The notes beneath the pieces are model-generated. The model was not told the DNA's origin. It saw nothing but the letters and a program-made list of their open reading frames with translations, and ran no database searches. Positions 24,183 to 33,394 of a DNA stretch of 49,140 nucleotides are shown one piece after another. Numbering within the stretch: position 1 is the stretch's first letter; each line of letters starts with the position of its first letter. Both the position numbers and the translations under genes were made by a program. This stretch comes from Thauera linaloolentis 47Lol = DSM 12138 (GTDB lineage Bacteria; Pseudomonadota; Gammaproteobacteria; Burkholderiales; Rhodocyclaceae): NCBI RefSeq assembly GCF_000310205.1, contig NZ_AMXE01000020.1:1-49140 (forward strand), in the 5' to 3' direction.

Positions 24183-25274
24183 TCAGACGTTGAACAAGAA
24201 ATTCAGCACGTCCCCATCTTTGACCACGTACTCCTTCCCTTCCGCGCGCATCTTGCCGGCTTCCTTGGCGCCGGCTTCGCCCTTGTACTGGATGAAATCC
24301 TCGAAGGCGATGGTCTGGGCGCGGATGAAGCCGCGTTCGAAGTCGGTGTGGATGACGCCGGCGGCCTGGGGGGCAGTGTCGCCGGCATGGATGGTCCAGG
24401 CGCGCACTTCCTTCACGCCGGCGGTGAAATAGGTCTGCAGGCCGAGCAGCGTGTAGCCGGCGCGGATCAGGCGGTCGAGGCCGGGTTCTTCGAGGCCCAT
24501 GGTCTCGAGGAATTCTTTCTTGTCGCCATCGTCGAGGTCGGCGATTTCGGCTTCGATGGCGGCGCACAGCGCGACCACCTGGGCGCCTTCGGCGGCGGCG
24601 TGGGCGCGCACGGCGTCCAGATGCGGGTTGCCCTCGAAGCCGTCCTCGGAGACGTTGGCGGCGTACAGCACCGGCTTGGCGGTGATCAGGCAGAAGGGCT
24701 TGAGGCTGGCCCACTCTTCCTTGGCGAGATCGAGCGCGCGCACCGGCTTGCCGGCATCGAGCTGGGCGAAGCTCTTTTCCAGCACCGCGACCAGAGCCTT
24801 GGCTTCCTTGTCGCCCGAGGCGGCGGGGCGCTTGTAGCGGGCGACGGCCTTTTCGACGGTGGCGAGGTCGGCCAGCGCGAGTTCGGTGTCGATGACTTCG
24901 ATGTCGCGGATCGGGTCGACGCTGCCCGAGACGTGGATCACGTTGTCGTCGGCGAAGCAGCGCACCACGTGCACGATGGCGTCGGTTTCGCGGATGTTGG
25001 CCAGGAACTGGTTGCCCAGGCCTTCTCCCTTGGAGGCGCCCGCCACCAGGCCGGCGATGTCGACGAATTCGACGATGGCCGGCTGCACCCGCTGCGGCTT
25101 GACGATTTCGGACAACTGGACGAGGCGCGGATCGGGCACTTCGACGATGCCGACGTTGGGCTCGATGGTGCAGAAGGGGTAGTTCTCGGCCTGGATGCCG
25201 GCCTTGGTGAGGGCGTTGAAGAGGGTCGACTTGCCGACGTTGGGCAGTCCGACGATTCCGCATTTCAGGCTCAT
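24183..25274 (-). CDS. ychF: YchF, redox-regulated ATPase/GTPase (OLA1 family)
   Basis: Obg-related P-loop NTPase (363 aa) acting on ribosome-associated stress responses. G1 is GLPNVGKST at the very N-terminus; the switch region includes [20 protein letters not shown]. The C-terminal TGS domain ends [25 protein letters not shown]...[16 protein letters not shown]. The start at 25274 (MSLKCGIVG) matches the family exactly. In many betaproteobacteria ychF follows pth; here a plus-strand Ap4A phosphorylase gene and a REP element lie between. Confidence 0.96.
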   Translation of the reverse strand: MSLKCGIVGLPNVGKSTLFNALTKAGIQAENYPFCTIEPNVGIVEVPDPRLVQLSEIVKPQRVQPAIVEFVDIAGLVAGASKGEGLGNQFLANIRETDAIVHVVRCFADDNVIHVSGSVDPIRDIEVIDTELALADLATVEKAVARYKRPAASGDKEAKALVAVLEKSFAQLDAGKPVRALDLAKEEWASLKPFCLITAKPVLYAANVSEDGFEGNPHLDAVRAHAAAEGAQVVALCAAIEAEIADLDDGDKKEFLETMGLEEPGLDRLIRAGYTLLGLQTYFTAGVKEVRAWTIHAGDTAPQAAGVIHTDFERGFIRAQTIAFEDFIQYKGEAGAKEAGKMRAEGKEYVVKDGDVLNFLFNV

Positions 25275-25461
25275 GTGAATCCTTGTCGTTCCGGGGCAGG
25301 CATCGCGTGAGCGGGCTATTGCCTTGATCCGGTGTGGAAAACCACGAATTGTACCGCGATGGGGGAGGGCATCCAAAGCCGGGCGATGGCTACAAAACGG
25401 CCGGGCTGCGCCTACAATGTCTGGCTTGCATTGCCACAAAACAAATCATGGAGGAGCGGAG

Positions 25462-26349
25462 ATGGTGAGCAAATGGATCGAGGCGATCGATGCGCGCAGC
25501 GCGGGCGCGCTGACGTCGGGGGCCTTGCAGCCGGTGCAGGCGGAGCAGACCGAGATGGAAGACGGCGGCATGCGCTTCATCGTGCGCTGGGTGTCGTCGC
25601 TGGCGGTGAAGGATGCCGCCAAGGCTGCCGGAGCGTCCCAGGTGGCGATTCCGGGCGGGCCGCGCGACCCGAACTTCAATCCCTTCCTGAATCCCGATCC
25701 GGAACTGACCGTCGGCCCGCTCGGCGACGAGCACGTCGTGATCCTGAACAAGTTCCCGCTGAGCGAGCGCCACTTGGTGCTGGCGCGGCGCGCGTTCGAG
25801 GAGCAGTTGCTGCCGCTGGCGCGCGGCGATTTCGCCGCGCTGGCCACGATCATGGCCGAGGCCGGCGGGATCGGGCTGTACAACGGTGGCGCCGCGGCGG
25901 GCGCGAGCCAGCGCCACAAGCATGTGCAGTGGATGCCGCCGGCCGAGGGCAATGCCAGTCTGCGCCTCTTCGCGCCTGGCCTCCCGGCCGGACTGCCCGA
26001 GCAGGGTGTGGCCCAGCACCCGGCGCTGCCGATGAAGCATTGCTTCGTGCGCGTGTGCTGCGGCGAGGGCGTTCCGGTGGAAGTGGCGGCGGACAGCCTG
26101 CATGCGGCCTACCGCCTGGCCTGCGAGACGCTGGACCTGCAGCCGGGGGCGGACGGCTTGCTGCCGCCGTGCAACCTGCTGGCGAGCGACGGCTGGCTGC
26201 TGATGCTGCCGCGCAGCGAGGAGTGCTTCGAGGGCATTTCGATGAGTGCGGTGTGCTTCGGCGGCACCTTGTATATCCGCCAGCCGGAGCAGATCGAGTC
26301 GATCCGGCGGGTGGGGCCGCTGAAGGCGTTGGCTGCGGTCGGGTATTGA
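25462..26349 (+). CDS. Ap4A phosphorylase II / ATP adenylyltransferase
   Basis: A 295-aa enzyme of the HIT-like superfamily that splits diadenosine tetraphosphate with phosphate. The start at 25462 has GGAGGAGCGGAG immediately upstream. It has PRDPNFNPFLNPDPELTVG, HVVILNKFPLSERHLVLARR and the HIT-type motif SQRHKHVQW near residue 150; the C-terminal ADNLLASDGWLLMLPR-like stretch closes the adenylyltransferase domain. It faces pth and lies back-to-back with ychF. Confidence 0.88.
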   Translation: MVSKWIEAIDARSAGALTSGALQPVQAEQTEMEDGGMRFIVRWVSSLAVKDAAKAAGASQVAIPGGPRDPNFNPFLNPDPELTVGPLGDEHVVILNKFPLSERHLVLARRAFEEQLLPLARGDFAALATIMAEAGGIGLYNGGAAAGASQRHKHVQWMPPAEGNASLRLFAPGLPAGLPEQGVAQHPALPMKHCFVRVCCGEGVPVEVAADSLHAAYRLACETLDLQPGADGLLPPCNLLASDGWLLMLPRSEECFEGISMSAVCFGGTLYIRQPEQIESIRRVGPLKALAAVGY

Positions 26350-26372
26350 TGCCGGGGCGGCCCCGCCCGTTT

Positions 26373-26446
26373 CGTAGGAGCTTCAGCCGCGAAAACAACG
26401 TATGGGCAACAATCAGGCCCCGTTCGCGGCTGAAGCCGCTTCTACG
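26373..26446. repeat. REP-like element pair between convergent genes
   Basis: CGTAGGAGCTTCAGCCGCGAA (left arm, missing CGG relative to the usual arm) and TTCGCGGCTGAAGCCGCTTC with TACG (right arm) flank about 30 bases. It is the same family as 23921-23981 and again sits between convergent genes. Confidence 0.85.
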
Positions 26447-26457
26447 GGGGCTGCATC

Positions 26458-27123
26458 TCAGGCGCCGGCGTCGTCCGGTGCCTGGGAAGGCGTCGCCGTC
26501 TTGGGGGATTTTGGAGGTTTGGGCGCTTTTGGCGGCGCCGGCCGGGCGTTGAGCCGGGTGGTGGCGGTGTTGAGTTCGCCCTTGGCAAGCAGCGGCCAGG
26601 CGGCGAGCGCCTTGTCGATGGACTCGTCGATCAGTTGCTGTTCCTCGCGCCGTGCCGGCTTGAGGACGAAATTCACCACTTCGTTGCGGTCGCCGGGATG
26701 GCCGATGCCGATGCGCAGGCGCCAGTAATCATGGGTGCCGAGGTGGGCGGAGGTGTCCTTGAGGCCGTTGTGGCCGCCGAGGCCGCCGCCGAACTTCAGG
26801 CGCAACTGGCCGGGGGGGATGTCCAACTCGTCATGGACGACGAGGATTTCCGCGGGTTCGATACGGTAGAAACGCGCGAGGGCGCCGATGGCCTGGCCCG
26901 AGCGGTTCATGAAGGTCTGCGGCATCAGCAGCCATGCGCCGGCGTCGCGCGCATTGGCGACCAGGCCGTGGAAGCGGGATTCGTGCGAGAAGCGTACGCC
27001 GAGCGTGTCGGCGAGCCGCTCACAAAACCAAAACCCGGCGTTATGCCGGGTTTCAGCGTATTCACCGCCCGGATTGCCGAGACCGACGATGAGGCGCAGG
27101 GGGCGCGAAGGCGTTGCGCTCAT
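26458..27123 (-). CDS. pth: Peptidyl-tRNA hydrolase
   Basis: Recycles tRNA from peptidyl-tRNA (221 aa). It has LIVGLGNPGGEYAETRHNAGFW with catalytic His, PQTFMNRSGQAI, VVHDELDIPPGQLRLKFGGGLGGHNGLKD and the RLRIGIGHPG loop. The start at 27123 (MSATPSRPLRLIVGLGNPG) is the best of several in-frame Met codons. A C-terminal Pro/Lys-rich tail of about 25 residues (RPAPPKAPKPPKSPKTATPS) is longer than in the E. coli protein. It follows rplY by 58 bases. Confidence 0.96.
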   Translation of the reverse strand: MSATPSRPLRLIVGLGNPGGEYAETRHNAGFWFCERLADTLGVRFSHESRFHGLVANARDAGAWLLMPQTFMNRSGQAIGALARFYRIEPAEILVVHDELDIPPGQLRLKFGGGLGGHNGLKDTSAHLGTHDYWRLRIGIGHPGDRNEVVNFVLKPARREEQQLIDESIDKALAAWPLLAKGELNTATTRLNARPAPPKAPKPPKSPKTATPSQAPDDAGA

Positions 27124-27181
27124 CGGTATCCGGTCTCCAGCATCCGTGGGGGCGGCAAATCGGGCGTGACGGGGAAGTGGC

Positions 27182-27781
27182 TCAGGCCGCTTCGCCTTCA
27201 CCCTCGGCTTCGGCGGCGCCGCGAACCTTCAGCGCGCTGGCGATCACCGGGTCGCCTTCGCCGTGCTGGACCAGTTCGACACCGGCCGGCAGCTTGACCT
27301 GGGAGGCGTGCACCGACTGGCCGGCCTCCAGCGCCGACAGGTCGACTTCGACGAATTCCGGCAGGTCCTTCGGCAGGCACTGGATGCCGATTTCGTTGAG
27401 GACGTGCGAGATGATGCAGCCGCCCAGCTTCACGGCGGGGCTGACTTCGTCGCCGGAGAAGTGCAGCGGCACCTTCAGATGCATCTTCTGGTCGGCGTCG
27501 ATGCGCTGGAAGTCGATGTGCAGGACTTGCGGCTTGAAGGCGTGCCACTGGGTGTCGCGCAGGACGGCGGTTTCCTTCTTGCCGTCGACGTCGATGCTCA
27601 GCACGGACGAGTGGAACACTTCCTTCTTCAGCAGGTGGTACAGCTCGTTGTGGTCGAGCGAGATCGGCAGGGCTTCGCCGCCGCCGTAGATGATGCCCGG
27701 CAGCTGGCCGGCACGACGCAGGCGGCGGCTCGCACCCGTACCTTGGGCGTCACGCTTGGTGGCCTTGAATTGGATTTGCAT
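27182..27781 (-). CDS. rplY: Ribosomal protein L25/Ctc (long form)
   Basis: 5S rRNA-binding protein of 199 aa with the N-terminal L25 domain ([34 protein letters not shown]) and a C-terminal TL5 domain ending in an acidic EGEGEAA tail. AGGAG lies six bases before the ATG at 27781. The long open frame upstream is a shadow of prs. It is separated from prs by a terminator-like hairpin. Confidence 0.96.
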   Translation of the reverse strand: MQIQFKATKRDAQGTGASRRLRRAGQLPGIIYGGGEALPISLDHNELYHLLKKEVFHSSVLSIDVDGKKETAVLRDTQWHAFKPQVLHIDFQRIDADQKMHLKVPLHFSGDEVSPAVKLGGCIISHVLNEIGIQCLPKDLPEFVEVDLSALEAGQSVHASQVKLPAGVELVQHGEGDPVIASALKVRGAAEAEGEGEAA

Positions 27782-27830
27782 GTGTTGCTCCTGGTGATGT
27801 GTCTTCGCCCGCGACCAGGCGAAAACGTTG

Positions 27831-27860
27831 AAAACCCGCGCCTTCGTGCGAAGGCGCGGG
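27831..27860 (-). terminator. Intrinsic terminator between prs and rplY
   Basis: An 11-base perfect stem (CCCGCGCCTTC with GAAGGCGCGGG), loop of four, followed on the minus strand by TTTT. It lies 7 bases after the prs stop. Confidence 0.8.
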
Positions 27861-27867
27861 CGAAAGC

Positions 27868-28818
27868 TCATTCCATGAACAGCGAGGAGACGGACTCTTC
27901 GTTGCTGATGCGCAAAATCGTGTCGGCCAGCAGCGAGGCCACCGAAACCTGGCGGATGCGGGCGCTGGCCCTGGCGTCGTCGCGCAGCGGGATGGTGTCG
28001 GTGACGACCAGTTCGTCCAGTGCCGAATCGTTGATGCGCGAGACCGCGGCGCCCGACAGTACGGCGTGCGTGCAATACGACAGCACGCGCTTGGCGCCGT
28101 GCTCCTTGAGCGCGGTGGCGGCCTTGCACAGCGTGCCGGCGGTGTCGACGATGTCGTCCATGATCACGCAGGTGCGGCCTTCGACCTCGCCGATGATGTT
28201 CATGACTTCGGACACGTTGGCCTTCGGGCGGCGCTTGTCGATGATCGCCAGGTCGCATTCCATGCGCTTGGCGAAGGCGCGGGCGCGCACCACGCCGCCG
28301 ACGTCGGGCGACACGACCAGCAGGTCGTCGTACTTCTGCTTGTCGAGGTCGTTCAGCAGCACCGGGGCGGCATAGACGTTGTCGACCGGGATGTCGAAGA
28401 AACCCTGGATCTGGTCGGCGTGCAGGTCCATCGTCAGCAGGCGCTGGACGCCGGCGGCCTGCAGCATGTTGGCGACGACCTTGGCCGTGATCGGCACGCG
28501 CGCGGAACGCGGGCGGCGGTCCTGGCGGGCATAGCCGAAGTAGGGGATGGCGGCGGTGATGCGGCCGGCGGAGGCGCGCTTGAGCGCGTCGACCAGCACC
28601 AGCAGCTCCATCAGGTTCTCGTTGGTCGGCGAGCAGGTGGGCTGCAGGACGAAGACGTCCTTGCCGCGCACGTTCTCGAGCAGCTCGATGTTGACTTCGC
28701 CATCCGAAAACCGGCCGACGGTGGCCGAACCGAGGGAGATACCCAGACGTCGTGTCACGTCGGCGCCAAGCTTGGGGTTGGCGTTGCTGGTGAAGACCAT
28801 CAGGCTGCCGTGGGGCAT
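27868..28818 (-). CDS. prs: Ribose-phosphate pyrophosphokinase
   Basis: Makes PRPP from ribose 5-phosphate and ATP (316 aa). Recognisable are [40 protein letters not shown], the flexible-loop stretch [27 protein letters not shown] and the PRPP loop [21 protein letters not shown] precedes the ATG at 28818 by nine bases. The order ispE, tRNA-Gln, prs, rplY, pth is conserved in Rhodocyclales and Burkholderiales. Confidence 0.97.
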   Translation of the reverse strand: MPHGSLMVFTSNANPKLGADVTRRLGISLGSATVGRFSDGEVNIELLENVRGKDVFVLQPTCSPTNENLMELLVLVDALKRASAGRITAAIPYFGYARQDRRPRSARVPITAKVVANMLQAAGVQRLLTMDLHADQIQGFFDIPVDNVYAAPVLLNDLDKQKYDDLLVVSPDVGGVVRARAFAKRMECDLAIIDKRRPKANVSEVMNIIGEVEGRTCVIMDDIVDTAGTLCKAATALKEHGAKRVLSYCTHAVLSGAAVSRINDSALDELVVTDTIPLRDDARASARIRQVSVASLLADTILRISNEESVSSLFME

Positions 28819-28852
28819 GACCGCTACTCCGATGCCGTAAGAATCTGCGCGT

Positions 28853-28885
28853 AAAAACGACTCGGGCAGACCCGTGGTCTGCCCG
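28853..28885 (-). terminator. Intrinsic terminator after tRNA-Gln
   Basis: CGGGCAGACC and GGTCTGCCCG form a perfect 10-base stem with a 3-base loop; on the minus strand AGTCG then TTTTT follows. It begins 9 bases after the tRNA 3' end. Confidence 0.9.
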
Positions 28886-28893
28886 TCGTTGTA

Positions 28894-28970
28894 TGGCTGG
28901 GGAGGAAGGATTCGAACCCTCGAATGCCGGAATCAAAATCCGGTGCCTTAACCGACTTGGCGACTCCCCA
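28894..28970 (-). tRNA. tRNA-Gln (anticodon TTG)
   Basis: The minus strand folds to a cloverleaf: acceptor TGGGGAG with CTCCCCA, anticodon stem CCGGA/TCCGG around loop TTTTGAT (anticodon TTG), T-arm with GGTTCGAATC, discriminator G and an encoded CCA (28896-28894). The U1-A72 pair and G73 are glutamine identity features. Confidence 0.97.
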
Positions 28971-29030
28971 ATAAACCTGTTTCGCTTGCCTTGCGTATCG
29001 ACCGTGATACAGCCTGTAACGAAGCGGCCG

Positions 29031-29909
29031 CTATTCTAGCCATTCGTACAGTGGATGGCGAGAGGCGCTTCGCACTTTCCATGCCGACCACCGTTGCGGA
29101 CAGCTTGCTGCGATGCGTTCCGCGTCCTGCGCCGAAGGGGCTTCGGCAAAGACGCATGCGCCAGATCCTGTCATCCGGGCCGGTGCGTGTTGCATCAGCC
29201 AGTCGACCGCGCTTTGCACTTCCGGATACAGCTTGCAGGCCACTGGCTGCAGGTCGTTTCGCGTGGTGCATGCTGCGAAGTCCGCCATTCTGATGGGGGG
29301 TGTATCTCTCGTCAAGTCTTTCGCGCAAAAAATTTCAGCGGTGGGGACTGCCACGCCCGGCGAGACAAGCACGTACCAGGCTGGCGCAAGCGCCATCGGC
29401 TGCAGTGCCTCGCCCACGCCTTCGGCGAAGGCGTCGCGGCCGAAGATGAAGACGGGGACGTCGGCGCCGAGCTGCAGGCCGAGTGCCTGCAGTTCGGCAC
29501 GGCCCAGGCCGGTGCCCCACAGGCGGTTGAGCGCGATCAGCGTGGTGGCGGCATCCGAGCTGCCGCCGCCGATGCCGCCGCCCATCGGCAAGACCTTGTG
29601 CAGTGCGATGTCGGCGCCGAGGCGGCAGCCGGTGTGTGCCTGCAGCAGGCGAGCGGCGCGCATGACCAGGTCCTGCTCGGCGGGAACGCCGGGAACTTCG
29701 GTCGTGCGGTGGATTTCGCCGTCCCCGCGCAGGGTGAAATCGAGCGTGTCGCCCCAGTCGAGCAGGCGGAAGGCCGTCTGCAGCAGGTGGTAGCCGTCGG
29801 CGCGGCGGCCGACGACGTGCAGGAACAGGTTGAGCTTGGAGGGAGCCGGGCAGCCAGGCAGGCGTTGCGGGTCGGATGTGTCCGGCGGGGTCAGGGCAGC
29901 GTGGTCCAT
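29031..29909 (-). CDS. ispE: IspE, 4-diphosphocytidyl-2-C-methyl-D-erythritol kinase
   Basis: GHMP kinase of the MEP isoprenoid pathway (292 aa). It has [23 protein letters not shown], the ATP-binding glycine loop [16 protein letters not shown] near residue 105 and the C-terminal [11 protein letters not shown]. The start at 29909 (MDHAALTPP) overlaps the end of lolB by 19 bases. The upstream continuation of the frame is a shadow of lolB. Confidence 0.96.
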   Translation of the reverse strand: MDHAALTPPDTSDPQRLPGCPAPSKLNLFLHVVGRRADGYHLLQTAFRLLDWGDTLDFTLRGDGEIHRTTEVPGVPAEQDLVMRAARLLQAHTGCRLGADIALHKVLPMGGGIGGGSSDAATTLIALNRLWGTGLGRAELQALGLQLGADVPVFIFGRDAFAEGVGEALQPMALAPAWYVLVSPGVAVPTAEIFCAKDLTRDTPPIRMADFAACTTRNDLQPVACKLYPEVQSAVDWLMQHAPARMTGSGACVFAEAPSAQDAERIAASCPQRWSAWKVRSASRHPLYEWLE

Positions 29910-30478
29910 GAATCGATGACGAGGCGAATGCGGGCATCGCCGCGGGAGATGTCGAGGCGTGCCGGCGGCGCGTCGCCGGCGGTGCCGGCGTATTCCGGAT
30001 ATTCGATGCGCCAGCCCTGGTCGATGACGACGGCCGGCCGGCCGGCCGCGTCGAGGTTGCGGATCTCGGCTTCGGCCGCCGGCGCGGCTTGCGCCCAGCG
30101 GCTGAGGCGCTCGGCCGGGACCTCGACGCCGAGCACGCGTGGCAGCAGCGCTGCCGCGCTGTCTGCAGTCAGCGACTCGCCCTCGGCAGTCACCAGCCGC
30201 GCGCCGAGGGCGTCGGCATCGAGCCGGGCCGCGATCTGCCCGAGCGGGGTGAGTAGCGTGAAACGGTCCGTGCCGCGGTCGTGCGTCCATTCGATGTGGC
30301 CGCTGGCGGCCTGATTGCCGTTGCTGGCGGAAATGCGCCCTTGCAGCTCGAATGCGTTCGAGAAGCCGCGAACGGCAATGTCCGCGGGCGCGCTGGCCGG
30401 TAGCGGCGCGCAGGCGGACAGGGTGAGTGCCGCTACCGAGAAAGCGGCGGACAGGAGCCGCGGCTGGAGTGCGTTCAT
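29891..30478 (-). CDS. lolB: LolB, outer-membrane lipoprotein receptor
   Basis: Receives lipoproteins from LolA and inserts them in the outer membrane (195 aa). Signal peptide with lipobox LTLSACAP. Typical LolB segments are [44 protein letters not shown] and GWRIEYPEY. It overlaps the preceding TPR gene by ATGA at 30475-30478 and ispE by 19 bases; the lolB-ispE pair is conserved in betaproteobacteria. Confidence 0.93.
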   Translation of the reverse strand: MNALQPRLLSAAFSVAALTLSACAPLPASAPADIAVRGFSNAFELQGRISASNGNQAASGHIEWTHDRGTDRFTLLTPLGQIAARLDADALGARLVTAEGESLTADSAAALLPRVLGVEVPAERLSRWAQAAPAAEAEIRNLDAAGRPAVVIDQGWRIEYPEYAGTAGDAPPARLDISRGDARIRLVIDSWTTLP

Positions 30479-32181
30479 TGCCCGCTCAGGCGGCGGACGG
30501 TGTCGGCCAGCAGGCTGTTGTCGGGGTGGGCCTGGCGTGCTTCCTCGAAGAGGCGCTTGGCGTCTTCGCGCCGTTCCAGCGTCCAGAGCACTTCGCCGAG
30601 GTGGGCGGCGATTTCGGCGTCCTTGCGGATCGTGTAGGCGCGTTCGAGGTGGATCAGCGCCCCGGCCGCGTCGCCGCGGCGGAAGCGTACCCAGCCCATG
30701 CTGTCGAGGATGAAGGCGTCGTCGGGCGAGAGTTCGAGCGCGTGCGCGATCAGCGCTTCGGCCTCGTCCAGGCGCAGGCCGCGGTCGGCCAGCGAGTAGC
30801 CCAGCGCGTTGCGGGCATGGGCGTGGTCGGGTTTGAGCTCGATCACGCGGCGCAGGCGGGTCTCCATCAGGTCGATCCGGTTCAGGCGCTCGGCGAGCAT
30901 CGCGGTTTCGTACAGCAGATCGGTGTCGTCCGGGGTGGCGAGCAGGGCCGCGTCCAGTACGGCGAGGGCGTCGCCCGTGCGCTCTGCCTCTCGCAGGATC
31001 TGGGCCTCCGCGAGCAGGTAGCGGCGCTTGTCCTCGTCGCTGCCGCTTTGCGCCTTGAGCAGCGCGCGCGCTTCGTCGACCGCGCCCTCGCGCGCCAGGC
31101 TCTGCGCGCTGCGGATCATCGCCTCGGCCTGGTGGTGCTCGTCGCTGATTTCGCCGAACCACTTGCGCGCCAGCGCGCCTTCGCCGCGCTGCTCGGCAAG
31201 CTGGCCGAGTTGCAGGCGGATCAGGTCGGGCTGCGGGTAGCCGGCTTCGAGGGCGCGCAGGTAGTGCGATTCGGCCGTGGCACCGTCGTCGAGCTGCATC
31301 GACAGCAGGCCGATCGCGTAGAGCAGTTCGGCGTCGTCAGGGGTGGCGGCGAGCAGGCGGCTGAATTCGTTGCGTGCATCGGCAAAGCGCTGTGCGCTGA
31401 CCAGTGCGCGGGCGTAGGCGAGACGCAGCGAGGGGCTGTCGGGGTTGCGCGCGACTTCGGCCTCGAGCTGGCGCACCGCCTCGGCCGATGCGCCGGTGTG
31501 CTGAAGGATCTGGGCCTTCAGTTGAATGGCGGGCTCCCAGCCTGGCTTCAGGTGCAGGGCCGCATCGACCGCGCCCAGCGCCTGCATCGGCTCTTCTGCG
31601 AGCATGGCCGCCTGCGCGCGCGCGACATGGGCTTCGGGCAGGTCGAGATAGGGGTCGGTCAGCCGCAGCACGATGTGCCGCGCGGCGTCCTTGTCGGGAA
31701 TCCCCGCGAGCGCCCGGTTCAGGCCGAGCAGGTTCTGCCCGATGCGCTCGTTGGATTGCGCCAGTGCCCGCGCGAGCTGGACCTGCACCTGTTCGAGGTT
31801 GCCCGCACCGCGGCCCACGCCGGCGAACACGCGGCGGGCTTCCTCGGAGTCGGGGGCGGTTTCCATCCACAGCCGCGCCGCTTCGCCGGCCATCTGGGGG
31901 TTGCGCGAGTACATCGCGATTTCGGTGGCGCGGCGGGCGACGCGCGGGTCGCGTGTGGCGCGTGCCAGATCGACGTAGAGCTGTGCCGACAGCCCGATCT
32001 GGCCGCGCGCGCCGGCGATCTCGGCGAGCAGGAGTTGATAGACCGTGCGCGGCGTCAGTTCCTGAGCCGGCAGCGGGCCGCCCACGTCGTCCCTGTCTGC
32101 CGCGCCGGCGATGCCGGCGGTGGCGCCCAGGCCGATGGCCAGGCACAGGATGCGGAGGATGCGGGAGGGGCGAGAGTTCAT
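30475..32181 (-). CDS. Exported tetratricopeptide repeat protein
   Basis: A 568-aa protein with a signal peptide ([27 protein letters not shown]) followed by about a dozen TPR-like helical pairs (for example [43 protein letters not shown]). It is the TPR protein regularly found upstream of lolB in betaproteobacteria. Function is not established; a periplasmic scaffold role is likely from the repeats. The start at 32181 was chosen for the signal peptide; earlier in-frame Met codons give no signal sequence. Confidence 0.88.
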   Translation of the reverse strand: MNSRPSRILRILCLAIGLGATAGIAGAADRDDVGGPLPAQELTPRTVYQLLLAEIAGARGQIGLSAQLYVDLARATRDPRVARRATEIAMYSRNPQMAGEAARLWMETAPDSEEARRVFAGVGRGAGNLEQVQVQLARALAQSNERIGQNLLGLNRALAGIPDKDAARHIVLRLTDPYLDLPEAHVARAQAAMLAEEPMQALGAVDAALHLKPGWEPAIQLKAQILQHTGASAEAVRQLEAEVARNPDSPSLRLAYARALVSAQRFADARNEFSRLLAATPDDAELLYAIGLLSMQLDDGATAESHYLRALEAGYPQPDLIRLQLGQLAEQRGEGALARKWFGEISDEHHQAEAMIRSAQSLAREGAVDEARALLKAQSGSDEDKRRYLLAEAQILREAERTGDALAVLDAALLATPDDTDLLYETAMLAERLNRIDLMETRLRRVIELKPDHAHARNALGYSLADRGLRLDEAEALIAHALELSPDDAFILDSMGWVRFRRGDAAGALIHLERAYTIRKDAEIAAHLGEVLWTLERREDAKRLFEEARQAHPDNSLLADTVRRLSGQ

Positions 32182-32444
32182 ATTGGTGGTCCGGCGGGCT
32201 GCAGCGGTTTGCGCAGGGGAAATGGTGCCATGGAAGGCGATGGGATGCATGCGACAAGGCGTCGCCGGCCAGGCTGCGGCCGTACGGCGCCGTCCGAAGC
32301 CGGTGCTCCCGCTGCAGGGCGCCGGCACAAGTTGGAGCACTGCTCTAGAATTCGGTTCGCACCATGGTATGCAGATCGACGCCCTGCCCGCAAGACGGGT
32401 GGCCGAGGGGCGTCACGACATTGTTTCCCATTCCGATAGCGCCG

Positions 32445-33263
32445 ATGCCCGAACTGCCCGAAGTCGAAACCACCTGCCGTGGCGTACGCCCCCATGTCGA
32501 AGGCCGCATGCTGAGCGGCCTGGTCGTGCGCAATGCGCGCCTGCGCCTGCCGGTGCCGCCCGATCTCGCCGACGAGATCGTCGGCCGCAGGCTGTGCGCG
32601 GTGTCGCGGCGGGCGAAGTACCTGTTGCTGGATTTCGGCCACGGCACGCTGATCGTGCATCTCGGCATGTCGGGCAGCCTGCGCGTGGTCGCGGCCGATG
32701 CGCCGCACGGCGCGCATGACCATGTCGATCTGGTCTTCGGCGCGCAGGCACTGCGCCTGCGGGATCCGCGCCGTTTCGGAATGGTGGTGTGGCAGGCGGG
32801 CGACGCCGCGCGGCATCCGCTGCTGGCGCGGCTGGGGCCGGAGCCGCTCGGCGACGCTTTCGACGCCGGCTGGCTGTACAAGATCACGCGCGGCCTGCGG
32901 GCGCCGATCAAGCATGTGCTGATGGACAGCCGCCGCGTCGTCGGCGTGGGCAACATCTATGCGTCGGAAAGCCTGTTCCGGGCGCGCATCCATCCGCTGG
33001 AGCCTGCCGGAGCGCTCGGCCCGCGGCGCTGTGCGCGCCTGGTGCAGTCGCTGCGCGATACCTTGACCGATTCCATCGCCGCGGGGGGCAGCACACTGCG
33101 CGATTTCGTCGGCGGCGATGGCCGTCCTGGGTACTTCCAGCAGCAGTATTTCGTGTATGGCCGCGACGGCGAAGCCTGCCGGCAGTGCGGCGCCGCGGTC
33201 GAGAGGATCGTCAGCGGCCAGCGCGCGGCGTATTTCTGCCCGCGCTGCCAGCGCCGCGGCTGA
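32445..33263 (+). CDS. mutM: Formamidopyrimidine-DNA glycosylase
   Basis: Removes 8-oxoguanine and other oxidised purines (272 aa). The N-terminus MPELPEVETTCRGVRP gives the catalytic Pro and Glu; the H2TH region DSRRVVGVGNIYASESLFRARIHP and the C-terminal zinc finger (CRQCGAAVERI...YFCPRCQ) are intact. The start at 32445 is fixed by the mature N-terminus. It is divergent from the TPR gene across 263 bases in which I see no firm promoter. Confidence 0.97.
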   Translation: MPELPEVETTCRGVRPHVEGRMLSGLVVRNARLRLPVPPDLADEIVGRRLCAVSRRAKYLLLDFGHGTLIVHLGMSGSLRVVAADAPHGAHDHVDLVFGAQALRLRDPRRFGMVVWQAGDAARHPLLARLGPEPLGDAFDAGWLYKITRGLRAPIKHVLMDSRRVVGVGNIYASESLFRARIHPLEPAGALGPRRCARLVQSLRDTLTDSIAAGGSTLRDFVGGDGRPGYFQQQYFVYGRDGEACRQCGAAVERIVSGQRAAYFCPRCQRRG

Positions 33264-33394
33264 GGCGTGCGCGCTCGTCGGATTGCGTCTGCCGCCGGGC
33301 CGGTGCCCACACTTCCCGATGGCAGCTGCGCGCGTTCGCCGTTATGCTGACGCTATGTAAACCGCCTTCGCGGGCGTGCGCCCCCGTCATCCCG

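Noticed and set aside
28546-28854. Plus-strand open frames opposite prs
   Set aside because: Antisense shadows of prs without motifs or ribosome sites.
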